DNA from: Oscillospiraceae bacterium
GTDB lineage: Bacteria; Bacillota; Clostridia; Oscillospirales; Ruminococcaceae
DNA length: 44,217 nt
Reading direction: 5' to 3'
Assembly (NCBI GenBank): GCA_012729855.1
Contig: JAAYCI010000084.1
Coordinates: 1 to 44,217, forward strand
Part shown: in pieces, positions 1 through 7,198 of the stretch
How positions within the stretch are numbered: the first letter of the stretch is position 1
How the letters are laid out: every line of letters begins with the position of its first letter
Position numbers and translations under genes: made by a program
Notes under the pieces: model-generated
The model's database searches: none
The model's input: the letters and a program-made list of their open reading frames with translations, nothing else
Told to the model about the DNA's origin: nothing

Positions 1-49
1 CTCGCAATTTTACGATAATCTGTTCAATTGTGTATCTCTTCCTTGCCAT
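1..49 (-). CDS. IS3-family transposase OrfA, N-terminal fragment cut by the window edge
   Basis: Only the first 16 codons are inside the window: ATG at 49 reads MARKRYTIEQIIVKLR. This matches the well-known opening of IS3-family OrfA proteins, a basic start followed by the first helix of the helix-turn-helix that binds the element's terminal repeats. The start is supported by GGAGGGAAG just upstream on the minus strand. A perfect 10-bp inverted repeat lies between this start and the next small ORF. The rest of the element lies to the left, so intactness cannot be judged. Confidence 0.75.
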   Translation of the reverse strand, partial: MARKRYTIEQIIVKLR

Positions 50-63
50 TTTCTGCTTCCCTC

Positions 64-96
64 CAAAGTTAGTTTAACATATCTTTACTAACTTTG
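64..96. repeat. Perfect 10-bp inverted repeat upstream of the IS3 transposase
   Basis: CAAAGTTAGT (64-73) and ACTAACTTTG (87-96) are exact inverted repeats separated by 13 bases, just upstream of the transposase ribosome binding site. It could be a hairpin limiting transposase expression from outside transcription or a transposase-binding site near the element end. There is no T-tract, so a simple terminator is unlikely. Confidence 0.6.
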
Positions 97-148
97 CGTC
101 TGGTACAACACGCGGGGGCAAGACCACAACTGAAATACCAAGCGCCAT
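74..148 (-). CDS. Possible 24-codon ORF with a strong ribosome binding site, perhaps the head of an IS-interrupted gene
   Basis: ATG at 148 is preceded by AAGGAGGTGG at ideal spacing and opens MALGISVVVLPP, ending at TAA 74-76 inside the IS-proximal inverted repeat. A near-perfect ribosome binding site on so short an ORF suggests either a genuine small peptide or the 5' end of a gene cut by insertion of the adjacent IS3 element. The peptide is not recognised. Coding status is uncertain. Confidence 0.25.
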   Translation of the reverse strand: MALGISVVVLPPRVVPDAKLVKIC

Positions 149-216
149 AAGCGACCACCTCCTTAAACTATTTTCCACTTTATTTGTGGTCAATGGCAAT
201 TGCCATATCCCTTGTT

Positions 217-858
217 TTAGGATGCGCTTCTTTTAACGATACCGTTTTGTTTTATCCTTTCATACAGACCAATGCTTAAACCTATTCCAATGCCGAATGA
301 CGTTATAATTGCGAGGAAATTCAGATCGATGGGTCCAAAAACAGCCAGCAGGTTTTCAATCATTGCTTTGATGGGGTGATCAGAATTAAATAAGCCGACT
401 AATATTCCAAATGGAAAAGAAATCACTCCACAGACGGTGGAAAACAGCCAGATCGACCTGCGGCCATAGATGATCGCACCAAAAATCGCACCACATATTA
501 ACCCCATAAAGATGATTCCAATGATATTCCCGATGCCAGAAATGTTGGGATTCTCAGAATTAACACCGATCAAGGAGAATAATAGATCCACGCCTCCCGC
601 CAGAATGAAAGCGCTCCAAAAACCGATTGGCACAGAAATAAACCCAGCGAGCACCATTTTACGAATCTGAAGCTGTTTCAAAAGGAAAATGCCAAGTAAA
701 AGACCGCCTATTCCCCCAGCAAATATTGTATCAAAAATTACTAAATCAACGTGCAACATCACCACAGCAATCAAAACAGAACTGATAAAAAATGATATCG
801 TTCCGGCAAGCGTTGACCATAGTAAAAATGCCAAAGCGTTTTTCTTGAGTTTGGACAT
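217..858 (-). CDS. Polytopic membrane protein of unknown function (213 aa)
   Basis: The protein is strongly hydrophobic with about six predicted membrane helices (roughly residues 9-34, 42-60, 67-90, 108-131, 136-158 and 180-200) and a short basic C-terminus. Glycine-rich stretches such as GGIGGLLLGIFLL suggest tightly packed helices. The ATG at 858 has AGGGAG upstream on the minus strand. It is the last of three consecutive small membrane-protein genes on this strand, all clearly more AT-rich than the rest of the window, which suggests a horizontally acquired cassette. I do not recognise a family and assign no function. Confidence 0.7.
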   Translation of the reverse strand: MSKLKKNALAFLLWSTLAGTISFFISSVLIAVVMLHVDLVIFDTIFAGGIGGLLLGIFLLKQLQIRKMVLAGFISVPIGFWSAFILAGGVDLLFSLIGVNSENPNISGIGNIIGIIFMGLICGAIFGAIIYGRRSIWLFSTVCGVISFPFGILVGLFNSDHPIKAMIENLLAVFGPIDLNFLAIITSFGIGIGLSIGLYERIKQNGIVKRSAS

Positions 859-925
859 TTCCCCACTCCCTTCGAATGTTATAAAGCATTAAAGCAATTG
901 TTTTGCTCGTAAAATAGTATCTAAA

Positions 926-1201
926 TTAATGAGGAAACGCTATTTCTGCCCCTATCCAAAAAATAATCAGCAATCCAATAGGTATAGACAACAAAACACA
1001 TAATGATCTGTCTTTATTTTTGAAGATCGATATAATTCCCAAAACAAAGCCAATTACTCCCAACATAGCAATAATCGGTGATGGCAACGGGAGTCTGATC
1101 CCTATATTCAATGCTTTTAATCCCATCAAAACGATAAAGAGCAAAGTAAGTATAGATGCCCATTTCCCAATCTTCGTCTTGGACCAGATCTGAATCTTCA
1201 T
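926..1201 (-). CDS. Small membrane protein, paralogue of the upstream gene (91 aa)
   Basis: Three hydrophobic segments (about residues 14-31, 40-58 and 67-86) with short loops. ATG at 1201 has AAGGAGGAAT upstream, a strong ribosome binding site. It shares with its 114-aa neighbour a start of the form K-x-G-K before helix one (SKTKIGKW versus PKTPLGKR) and a basic loop before the last helix (FKNKDRSL versus FKSKERAI), so the two are probably diverged duplicates. An alternative overlapping frame here (1014-1244) lacks such features. Function unknown; the AT-rich composition matches its two neighbours. Confidence 0.65.
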   Translation of the reverse strand: MKIQIWSKTKIGKWASILTLLFIVLMGLKALNIGIRLPLPSPIIAMLGVIGFVLGIISIFKNKDRSLCVLLSIPIGLLIIFWIGAEIAFPH

Positions 1202-1261
1202 AACTCCATTCCTCCTTCTTATTATTTAAATTGCATACTATCACAGTAATACAAATAAACT

Positions 1262-1606
1262 TTATTTACTCCCCAATCCAATATACTGGAAGAAACCAAC
1301 AATAAATAGCATCGATCCGGCGATAGAAAACCAACCACAAATTATAAAAACTATATACAACAAAATCGCTCGCTCTTTACTTTTGAAAAAGGCCCTTAAT
1401 CCAGTTATAAAGGCGATTGCAGCCATTATAAAGGTCAAATATATTGTCGTTCCTAATAGCGGACTGTTTATTGGGTTTGGATATTCAATTGTATTTCCCT
1501 GTACGCTTGAAATTACGCTTCCGGTTATAGCTAATACAATGAAGATAATGAGCAAATAAACGGAACGTTTACCTAAAGGTGTTTTCGGCAGAATAGTTGT
1601 TTTCAT
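1262..1606 (-). CDS. Small membrane protein, paralogue of the downstream gene (114 aa)
   Basis: Three to four hydrophobic segments (about residues 15-33, 48-68 and 78-108) with an extracytoplasmic-type loop between the first two. ATG at 1606 is preceded by GAGGAGAT. The N-terminal K-T-x-x-G-K motif and the FKSKER loop are shared with the 91-aa protein immediately downstream. Spacing to that gene (60 nt) and common orientation suggest co-transcription with it and the 213-aa membrane protein. No catalytic motif is visible and the family is not recognised. Confidence 0.65.
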   Translation of the reverse strand: MKTTILPKTPLGKRSVYLLIIFIVLAITGSVISSVQGNTIEYPNPINSPLLGTTIYLTFIMAAIAFITGLRAFFKSKERAILLYIVFIICGWFSIAGSMLFIVGFFQYIGLGSK

Positions 1607-1704
1607 AGACGAAATCTCCTCTAACCGGTTGGAAAGTTTTAGTCCCTAATATATAGCCACCGTGGCTTACATCTAATCTGCTCTCTCAACCCCATGTAAA
1701 TCCG

Positions 1705-1798
1705 AAAACATCTATATCGACTTCTCGCCAAGCCCAAAAAACCCAAAACATCTATATCGACTTCTCGCCAAGCACTGACATCTAAATCGACTTCTCGC
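1705..1798. repeat. Three short direct repeats of about 21-29 bp
   Basis: The core acatctawatcgacttctcg occurs at 1708-1727, 1748-1767 and 1778-1797, each followed by c. The first two copies are identical over about 29 bp (1705-1733 and 1745-1773); the third has one substitution in the core and is shorter. Periods are 40 and 30 bp. Read on the minus strand the units could encode repeated REVDIDV-like peptides, so this may be the decayed remnant of a repeat gene or a cluster of protein-binding sites. It lies just beyond the terminator of the tail-fibre-like operon. Confidence 0.7.
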
Positions 1799-1881
1799 AA
1801 GAGATTGAGCCTATTTTGATATGTTCCCACGAAGCGATAAATTTCCAATTTCTATACAATTGAATTATATCACAAATAAGC

Positions 1882-1907
1882 AAAAAGCCCAGTATTACTG
1901 GACTTTT
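1882..1907 (-). terminator. Rho-independent terminator after the tail-fibre-like operon
   Basis: On the minus strand an AAAG-CCAGT stem closes on ACTGG-CTTTT with a three-base loop and a T-run. It lies about 35 bp beyond the stop of the 341-aa gene and is oriented to end that operon. Confidence 0.7.
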
Positions 1908-1940
1908 AACCCACTTACTTCTCAACCCTTGACATCAATA

Positions 1941-2966
1941 CTACCGTCTCAACGTGCCCTGTGCACCGGCAATGGCAATGGGCGACGTGACGATTTTCGT
2001 GCAAACAAGCGTTCCGTCCGGGTACTTTGTGTATCGTCCGTTCGTGTTGGAACCGCTTTCCACGTTGGTGTATGCCGGTATACCCCCGGCATTGGCCACT
2101 GCTCCGGTAGGGTCGTAGTCGGCCATAACCATATCGCCGCCTGTGGGGCGTTCGGCGATGGCTTCGTCTATTTTGGCCATGTCGGTGTTGTAGCTTGTGG
2201 CCCACGCGGCTTTGTCGTTGGGGGCAAACTGGGTAAGGCCCAGGTTGGGGGTTTCGCCCTCCGGCTCTAGCTGCGTGGCGGCAATGGCCTCGGCCAGGCC
2301 GTCGGTCACGGCTTTTTGGCTCATAAGGCTGGTGGTGCTGGCGCCGGTTTCCTGCACAACCTGGCTGCGGTCGATCTTTTTATCCTCCAGCGCTTTGCCC
2401 TGTGCGGCGGTGAGCGCCTGGCCTGTGCTTGTACTGGCCAGGGTGTTGTTCAGCTGCACGGTGCCGGGGGCAGCGGTGGTGGCGGCCTGCGTTTGCGGGT
2501 TCAGCACCACCAGTGTGCCGTCGCTGCCCAGCGCCAGCGTGTACACGCCGCCTGCGCGCACCCAGCCGGCCGGGGCGGTGCTTGTAAGGCCGGTACCATC
2601 GCCCTGCGGGAACTTGAGGGCGTAGCTGCCCAGGCTGGCCCCGCTTTTGCCACGGATGGCCAGGGTTACTGCGCCGGCCTGGCTGTCGCTGGCCGAGCGC
2701 ACATAGAAGGGTACGTTGGTAAGCTGGGCCAAGGTGGCCACGTCCGGTACGTTCACCATGCGAAGCAGGGCGGTGCTGTCGGCGGTCTCGCTGTACACGG
2801 CGCTAAACGCGTCGCGCTCAAAGCCGCGCGGGTCATAAACAACCTTCCACAGGGCCTGGTCGTTCAGCTGCTGGTTGTCGTGGTTGAAGTCGCCCATTTT
2901 GGGCTTGTCGGTCTCCCGCCAGCGGGTAAGCTGGCTGGGCTGGTAGTATTCACGATAAGGGTCCAT
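1941..2966 (-). CDS. Phage tail-fibre-like protein, paralogue 1, probably 3'-truncated (341 aa)
   Basis: Last gene of a four-gene minus-strand operon; ATG at 2966 follows AAAGGAGGAAT. The N-terminus carries a module shared with the next two upstream genes: a tryptophan-containing lead, then MGDFNHDN, then a W-K-x-x-YDPRGFERD segment (about residues 15-55). Residues about 60-200 closely match the 516-aa neighbour, including VPFYVRSA, AGWVRAGGVYTL and the tail-fibre repeat APGTVQLNNTL followed by QALTAAQGKALEDKK. The end contains GRYTKYPDGTLVCTK, which in related phage proteins usually opens a longer C-terminal domain, yet a stop follows within about 25 codons. The tip domain is therefore probably lost or frame-disrupted. 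Likely role: receptor or surface binding. Confidence 0.7.
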   Translation of the reverse strand: MDPYREYYQPSQLTRWRETDKPKMGDFNHDNQQLNDQALWKVVYDPRGFERDAFSAVYSETADSTALLRMVNVPDVATLAQLTNVPFYVRSASDSQAGAVTLAIRGKSGASLGSYALKFPQGDGTGLTSTAPAGWVRAGGVYTLALGSDGTLVVLNPQTQAATTAAPGTVQLNNTLASTSTGQALTAAQGKALEDKKIDRSQVVQETGASTTSLMSQKAVTDGLAEAIAATQLEPEGETPNLGLTQFAPNDKAAWATSYNTDMAKIDEAIAERPTGGDMVMADYDPTGAVANAGGIPAYTNVESGSNTNGRYTKYPDGTLVCTKIVTSPIAIAGAQGTLRR

Positions 2967-3033
2967 AGGGTATTCCTCCTTTTATGTGTGGCGGCATTTA
3001 TGGGGCGTGCCCATCATGCCGTTGTGGCTATGC

Positions 3034-4584
3034 TCAGGTGGATTTTTTGTTTTCTGTAAGGCTGGCCAGCTGCTGCTGGATATCGGCAATGGCTTTTTGC
3101 TGTGCTTGAAAAGCCTTGATAATAGGGCCGATCAGCCCGCTATAGTGAACGCCTTCCGGGCGGCCCTCGTCGTCCAAGTCCACCACTTCGGGAAAGATCT
3201 CGTATACCTCCTCGGCCACCAGGCCATGATGGGCCGGCGCATTGGCCTGTTCGCTTTTATAGCGGAAGGATTTGGGCCTCAGCTTGGCCAGACGGTCCAC
3301 CACGGTGTCATCTTCTTCCCGGAGCGCCGATTTAAAGCGCTCGCTGGAAGATTCGGTAACTCTCAATGCCTGGAGAGGCATCCAAGCGCCTCCGTTGGTT
3401 TGCCCTACCACACACACACGGTAGTCAGTGCGCAGGTTCAGCTGTTGTCCATTTGCCGCCGAGTGCCCCATCACGGAATTGTAAGGGCCGAACATGATGT
3501 TTGTATTAAGCGGGAAAGATACTGACGAAGCAAAGGTTGTAGGCACATCGGTGCGGGCGTAATTGGAGCCGTCGACCGAATTTAAACGCGCCGCATTGTC
3601 CACAGCCAGTGTGCTACGCCCATATAGATGCATGGTTGACAAGTCGGCATTGTTGGTTCCCCACAGGTAGTCTGGTTGGCCGGGTGTCCACCACCTGTTA
3701 AAAGTCATTGCGGTGGCAGTATTGCCACCTGACCCCAGCTTGGCCGCCACGGTGGCGGTGCCAGCGCTGTTGGCAGTCCCCGCAGAAGTGGCATAGCTGA
3801 CACTGGTGGGGACTTTGCCGTCCACATAGGCTTTGGTAGCCGGATGGTAGCTGGCGCTGGGTATATAGGAGGTAGTGTTAGTTTTGGTCAACACATCGGT
3901 AGTATTGGCCTTACTGTCCAACGCTTTGGTCACCGCGTTCTGGCTCATGATGCTGGTAGTACTGCTGCCGCCGGCCTGTAGAATCTGGGTTTTATCCACT
4001 TTTTTGTCTTCAAGTGCTTTTCCCTGCGCAGCGGTAAGCGCCTGTGCGGTACTGGTATCTGCCAGCGTGTCGTTCAGCTGCACCACGCCCGGCGCGGTAG
4101 TGGTGGCCGCCTGTACCTGTGGGTTCAGAACGGTCAGGGTGCCGGCAGTGCCCAGCACCAGTGTATACACGCCGCCGGCGCGCACCCAGCCGGCGGGGGC
4201 GGTTTCTATTTGCCCGGTGCCGGTGGGGGCGGGGAAGGCCAGGGGGTAGGCGCCAAGGTCGGCGCCGTCCTTGCCGCGGATGGCCAGCGTTACCGTGCCG
4301 GCCTGGCCGTCGGTGGCCGAGCGCACATAGAAGGGCACGCCGGTGATTTGAGACAGGGCGGGCACGTTGGGGGCGTCCACCGTGCGCTGCAGCGCGGTGC
4401 TGCCGGGGGCTTCGGCGTAAATCTCGCCGTAGACGTCGCGCTCGAAGCCGCGCGGGTCGTAGTCGCTTTTCCACATAGCTTCAGTGTCCAGGGTATGGTT
4501 GTCCTGGTTGAAGTCGCGCATCTGGGGCATGTCTTTTTTCTCCCAGTGGATCAGGCCATGGGGGAATTCTCTGCCGTTGTACAT
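3034..4584 (-). CDS. Tail-fibre-like protein with C-terminal Peptidase_S74 intramolecular chaperone (516 aa)
   Basis: The chosen start is ATG 4584, preceded by GGAGGTAAAT; upstream in-frame codons lie inside the ribosome binding site or the preceding gene. Residues 1-55 hold the shared head (HWEKKDMPQMRDFNQDN, then YDPRGFERD). Residues about 60-230 are the repeat region shared with the 341-aa paralogue, including the tail-fibre motif APGVVQLNDTLADTST. Then comes a distinct middle with small-residue repeats, and from about residue 410 a Peptidase_S74 domain: SSSERFKSALRE, LRPKSFRYK, HHGLVAEEV and a terminal coiled-coil helix. In this family the C-terminal chaperone directs trimerisation of a beta-helical fibre and cleaves itself off at a serine. 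The protein is therefore probably a homotrimeric fibre or spike. Confidence 0.82.
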   Translation of the reverse strand: MYNGREFPHGLIHWEKKDMPQMRDFNQDNHTLDTEAMWKSDYDPRGFERDVYGEIYAEAPGSTALQRTVDAPNVPALSQITGVPFYVRSATDGQAGTVTLAIRGKDGADLGAYPLAFPAPTGTGQIETAPAGWVRAGGVYTLVLGTAGTLTVLNPQVQAATTTAPGVVQLNDTLADTSTAQALTAAQGKALEDKKVDKTQILQAGGSSTTSIMSQNAVTKALDSKANTTDVLTKTNTTSYIPSASYHPATKAYVDGKVPTSVSYATSAGTANSAGTATVAAKLGSGGNTATAMTFNRWWTPGQPDYLWGTNNADLSTMHLYGRSTLAVDNAARLNSVDGSNYARTDVPTTFASSVSFPLNTNIMFGPYNSVMGHSAANGQQLNLRTDYRVCVVGQTNGGAWMPLQALRVTESSSERFKSALREEDDTVVDRLAKLRPKSFRYKSEQANAPAHHGLVAEEVYEIFPEVVDLDDEGRPEGVHYSGLIGPIIKAFQAQQKAIADIQQQLASLTENKKST

Positions 4585-4607
4585 ATTTACCTCCATATGG
4601 GTGTTGC

Positions 4608-4636
4608 GCCGGGCGGTTGCGCCCGGCTGTTTTTTT
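4608..4636 (+). terminator. Hairpin with T-tract on the strand opposite the operon
   Basis: GCCGGGCG (4608-4615) and CGCCCGGC (4620-4627) form an 8-bp GC stem with a GTTG loop, followed on the plus strand by a run of T. The surrounding genes are on the minus strand, so this would stop antisense transcription. In the sense RNA it is a stable hairpin just ahead of the 516-aa gene's ribosome binding site. Confidence 0.5.
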
Positions 4637-4657
4637 ATCGGGTTAATCTGTGGGGGC

Positions 4658-5848
4658 TCAGGGCTGGGGCTCCAACGCCTCCAGGCGGGCCTCCAGGCTC
4701 GCAATGTGCGCCGCCTGCCCTTTCAGGGCGGCTATGAAGGTAGGCACCATGGCCGCATAGTCGATGCCGGCTGCTTCGCCGGCTGCGTTATAGCAGGCGT
4801 AGGTTGGGTCGGCCTGGGCAACGGCGGCGGGGTCCAGCACATATTGCGCGCCCGCCGCGGCCAGCACCAGAGGGTCGTTTGCCTGCAAACCCAGCGCCGA
4901 CGCGATGCCCGCCAGGCGCCGGGCGCGGGCCTGTTCCTCCTCGGTGGGTTCGGCAGCCGGTGCGGATAACAGGGCTTGGTCTATCAGCATTACCGGCTCC
5001 AGCGCCAACAGGTTTTCCGCCGCCTCGGCTTTGAGGGCGCTTAGGGGAGCGTATATTTCGGGATAGACGGTTTGCAGCGTTTCCAGATCCAGCATGCCGC
5101 TGGCCGCGCTGCCGATAAACTGGCTGGCGGTGGTGGGGCGGGTGGAGCCAAAGCGGTCACGCACCTCCACGCCGCCGGTGGTGCCGGGGCGCAATTGCAG
5201 GCTGTCGTCGGCTTTTTCAACGCGCACGTCGCCGGTGTCGGACAGCATCAGCATGCCATTGACCAGCGCCAGCGCCTTGGCACCGGTTATGTTCATGCGG
5301 TTGTAGAGGGGGTTCCCGGTGCGTGCGATGGCAACATCGCCAGCCTCCAGCTGGGCCTCCACTTCCTGAATGGTGGTGGTGGCATCGATTTCGCCATTGT
5401 AGTGGAAGGCGAGATGGCCGCCATTGTTGCTGTCAAAGGCTGGGGTCAGGTCAATGGTGGCCGGGGCGTTGTCCATCTTGGCGCTCAAGGCCTGGTTAGC
5501 GCTTTGCTGGGCGGTGGCCGCGGCATTGCGGGCCTGAGAGTCTACCGCGCCGCCAACCGAAAGGCTGGCGCTGGCCACCGGGTAATTGTTGCCGTCCTCG
5601 TTAAAGCCCCAAACATAAAGCGGGGTGACATCGCTTTTGGCGGTCTCGTGCCATTGGGCGGCCGGCATGCTATAGGCAAAGATGTCTACGCCTTTATCGG
5701 TGGGGTCGTAGACATCCCGCCACATGGCGTTTTCGGTGGTGTAGGCGTTGTCACTGTTGAAATCTGCCATTTCGGGCACATCGTCCAATGCCCAATGATT
5801 TAGTCGTTCGTTGTTTTTTCCGTCCTTGTATCTGTTTGAACTTGCCAT
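4658..5848 (-). CDS. Tail-fibre-like protein, paralogue 3 (396 aa)
   Basis: ATG at 5848 with a GGAGAAA ribosome binding site; longer in-frame extensions run into the upstream gene. Residues about 15-55 hold the shared head in diverged form (LNHWALDDVPEMADFNSDN, then AMWRDVYDP). The middle is rich in alanine, asparagine and small residues and includes EVRDRFGSTRPTTASQFIG. The C-terminal 60 residues (YAAMVPTFIAALKGQ followed by a leucine-zipper-like IASLEARLEALE) resemble the closing helix of the S74 chaperone in the neighbouring gene, but the self-cleaving SER segment is not apparent. It may trimerise through this coiled coil without cleavage. Function inferred as a fibre or attachment protein. 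Confidence 0.7.
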   Translation of the reverse strand: MASSNRYKDGKNNERLNHWALDDVPEMADFNSDNAYTTENAMWRDVYDPTDKGVDIFAYSMPAAQWHETAKSDVTPLYVWGFNEDGNNYPVASASLSVGGAVDSQARNAAATAQQSANQALSAKMDNAPATIDLTPAFDSNNGGHLAFHYNGEIDATTTIQEVEAQLEAGDVAIARTGNPLYNRMNITGAKALALVNGMLMLSDTGDVRVEKADDSLQLRPGTTGGVEVRDRFGSTRPTTASQFIGSAASGMLDLETLQTVYPEIYAPLSALKAEAAENLLALEPVMLIDQALLSAPAAEPTEEEQARARRLAGIASALGLQANDPLVLAAAGAQYVLDPAAVAQADPTYACYNAAGEAAGIDYAAMVPTFIAALKGQAAHIASLEARLEALEPQP

Positions 5849-5879
5849 AACATTTTCTCCATTCTGTTTGTTTTGTCGC

Positions 5880-5911
5880 CCGGCAGGCGTTTGCGCATTT
5901 GCCGGTTTTTT
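5880..5911 (+). terminator. Second plus-strand hairpin/T-tract between minus-strand fibre genes
   Basis: CCGGCA (5880-5885) pairs with TGCCGG (5900-5905) and is followed by TTTTTT on the plus strand. As at 4608-4636 the polarity is opposite to the genes. The GC stem is short and the loop of 14 bases can partly pair. Confidence 0.4.
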
Positions 5912-5916
5912 GTGGC

Positions 5917-7074
5917 CTATACCACCCGCAGCAGGCCGGTGTTCACCCGCAGCAGGCTGACCGTGGTTTTGGCCGAACGCAGGGCGCGCATGTGCACCAG
6001 CGCCACCAGGCCGCTCCACTGGTCTGCCGGCGGGATACCCCGCGCGCATTCAAAAATCAGGCGCCCGGGTTTTTGGTGCAGTAGCTGCACGCCGGCGTCA
6101 AGGGGTGTGCCGTCGATGGCGGCGACCGCCATTTCAAAATCGTCGAGGGCCAGCACCGCGGCATCATACACCAGCGCGAAACCAACGTTCTCAAAGCTGC
6201 GCACATATTGGGCGTCCAGCTGCAATGTAAATGCCTCGCCCTTTTGCGCCAGAAGGGTCTCGTCGTCCAATGTCCAGATGTACCGGCCGGCGGCCGGCAG
6301 CAGCAGCGGCTCGGCGCCGGCTATGGCGGGCTGGGCCGTTAGCTGCAGGCGGGCACGCTGCTTGTCGGTGGGCATCAGGCCTGCGGGCAGGGTGTAGCCC
6401 AGGTGGGTGTTGTCGTCCTGCGGCAGGTGTTCAATTACGTCCCAGCTCAGCCAGCTGTTGTCCTCCTCCAGCGGGCCGGTGGGAGGCATTGCGCCCGGGC
6501 GCTGTGTCCACACCACGTCGTTGCCGGCCCAGTGCACCGTACAGCTGTCTATCTCATCCCAGCGCAGGTGCATGCCCTGCAGTGTTTGCCAGGAGAGGCC
6601 GCGCTGCTGCCAGAAGAACAAGTCCTTCCAGCGCAGGCCGATACCTGCCGGTGTTTCGCCTGGATTGGGCAGGGCTTCAAATTCCGTCCAGCTCAAATCA
6701 TCGAAGTGGATTTGGAACCAGTGCAGGCCCGCGGGTTTCATCAGTGCGCGGTCCTGCCAGGTGGCATAGCCTGTGCTGCTGGTGCCGGCCAGCGTGTCGG
6801 ATTGCGCCCAAGGGGCCCCAATGTGCCGAATGTCCCGCCAGGCGTAGCCTTGGTCCGGCCCACGCACGGGCATGGCCTGCCCTGTCGGCACGGCCAGGCT
6901 GGCGTTACTGACGAAAGGGTCTTTGTTCAGGTTGTAATCGTAGTGTAAAGAGACCGTATAGTGGTTGCTGTCTTCCAGCGGCTCCCATGATATGGGGGTT
7001 TCTTCGTTTGCATATAATACAGGAACATGCAAACAGAGTGTGCGGAGTGCTTGAGTAGATTCTTGTGTTGGCAC
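5917..7074 (-). CDS. Secreted/surface-type protein with Trp-rich repeats and a cohesin-like C-terminal domain (385 aa)
   Basis: First gene of the operon. It starts at GTG 7074, eight bases after AAAGGAGGTT, downstream of a recognisable promoter. Residues about 12-50 look like a beta-sandwich segment. Residues about 75-235 are unusually rich in tryptophan in a recurring W-x-D/E-hydrophobic pattern (YAWRDIRHIG, ATWQDRAL, LSWTEFEAL, LRWKDLFFW, LRWDEIDS). Residues about 275-380 resemble a cohesin-type fold: LQLDAQYVRSFENVGFALVY, D-x-x-VLALDDFE, GRLIFECARG. No signal peptide, lipobox or membrane anchor is visible, which fits a phage structural protein better than a cellulosomal one. Cohesin assignment is by pattern only. 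It may be a baseplate or fibre-associated adaptor. Confidence 0.6.
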   Translation of the reverse strand: MPTQESTQALRTLCLHVPVLYANEETPISWEPLEDSNHYTVSLHYDYNLNKDPFVSNASLAVPTGQAMPVRGPDQGYAWRDIRHIGAPWAQSDTLAGTSSTGYATWQDRALMKPAGLHWFQIHFDDLSWTEFEALPNPGETPAGIGLRWKDLFFWQQRGLSWQTLQGMHLRWDEIDSCTVHWAGNDVVWTQRPGAMPPTGPLEEDNSWLSWDVIEHLPQDDNTHLGYTLPAGLMPTDKQRARLQLTAQPAIAGAEPLLLPAAGRYIWTLDDETLLAQKGEAFTLQLDAQYVRSFENVGFALVYDAAVLALDDFEMAVAAIDGTPLDAGVQLLHQKPGRLIFECARGIPPADQWSGLVALVHMRALRSAKTTVSLLRVNTGLLRVV

Positions 7075-7101
7075 TCAAATAACCTCCTTTATTTAATTAA
7101 G

Positions 7102-7198
7102 GCGAGTGACCTTGATTAAATCATAACCGATAAATAATATTTGTCAACTATCGACAAAATGGAAATAATATGATAATCTGAAGATGAAGCGAGTGACC
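7102..7198. repeat. Ten-base direct repeat flanking the operon promoter
   Basis: GCGAGTGACC occurs at 7102-7111 (downstream of the -10 on the minus strand) and again at 7189-7198 (upstream of the -35), 87 bp apart. The placement on either side of the promoter suggests a pair of operator sites for a regulator that could loop DNA, though chance cannot be excluded. A separate perfect palindrome, CTTTATT-T-AATAAAG, lies at 7206-7220. Confidence 0.45.
7120..7147 (-). promoter_or_regulatory. Sigma-A-type promoter for the tail-fibre-like operon
   Basis: On the minus strand TTGACA (7142-7147), a 16-bp spacer and TATGAT (7120-7125) lie about 45 bp upstream of the 385-aa gene. The -35 is embedded in an inverted repeat, TTTGTC-7 nt-GACAAA, a possible operator. 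Confidence 0.65.

Noticed and set aside
1705-1798. CRISPR-like array
   Set aside because: Only three copies, unequal and very short spacers, no leader and no cas genes in the window.
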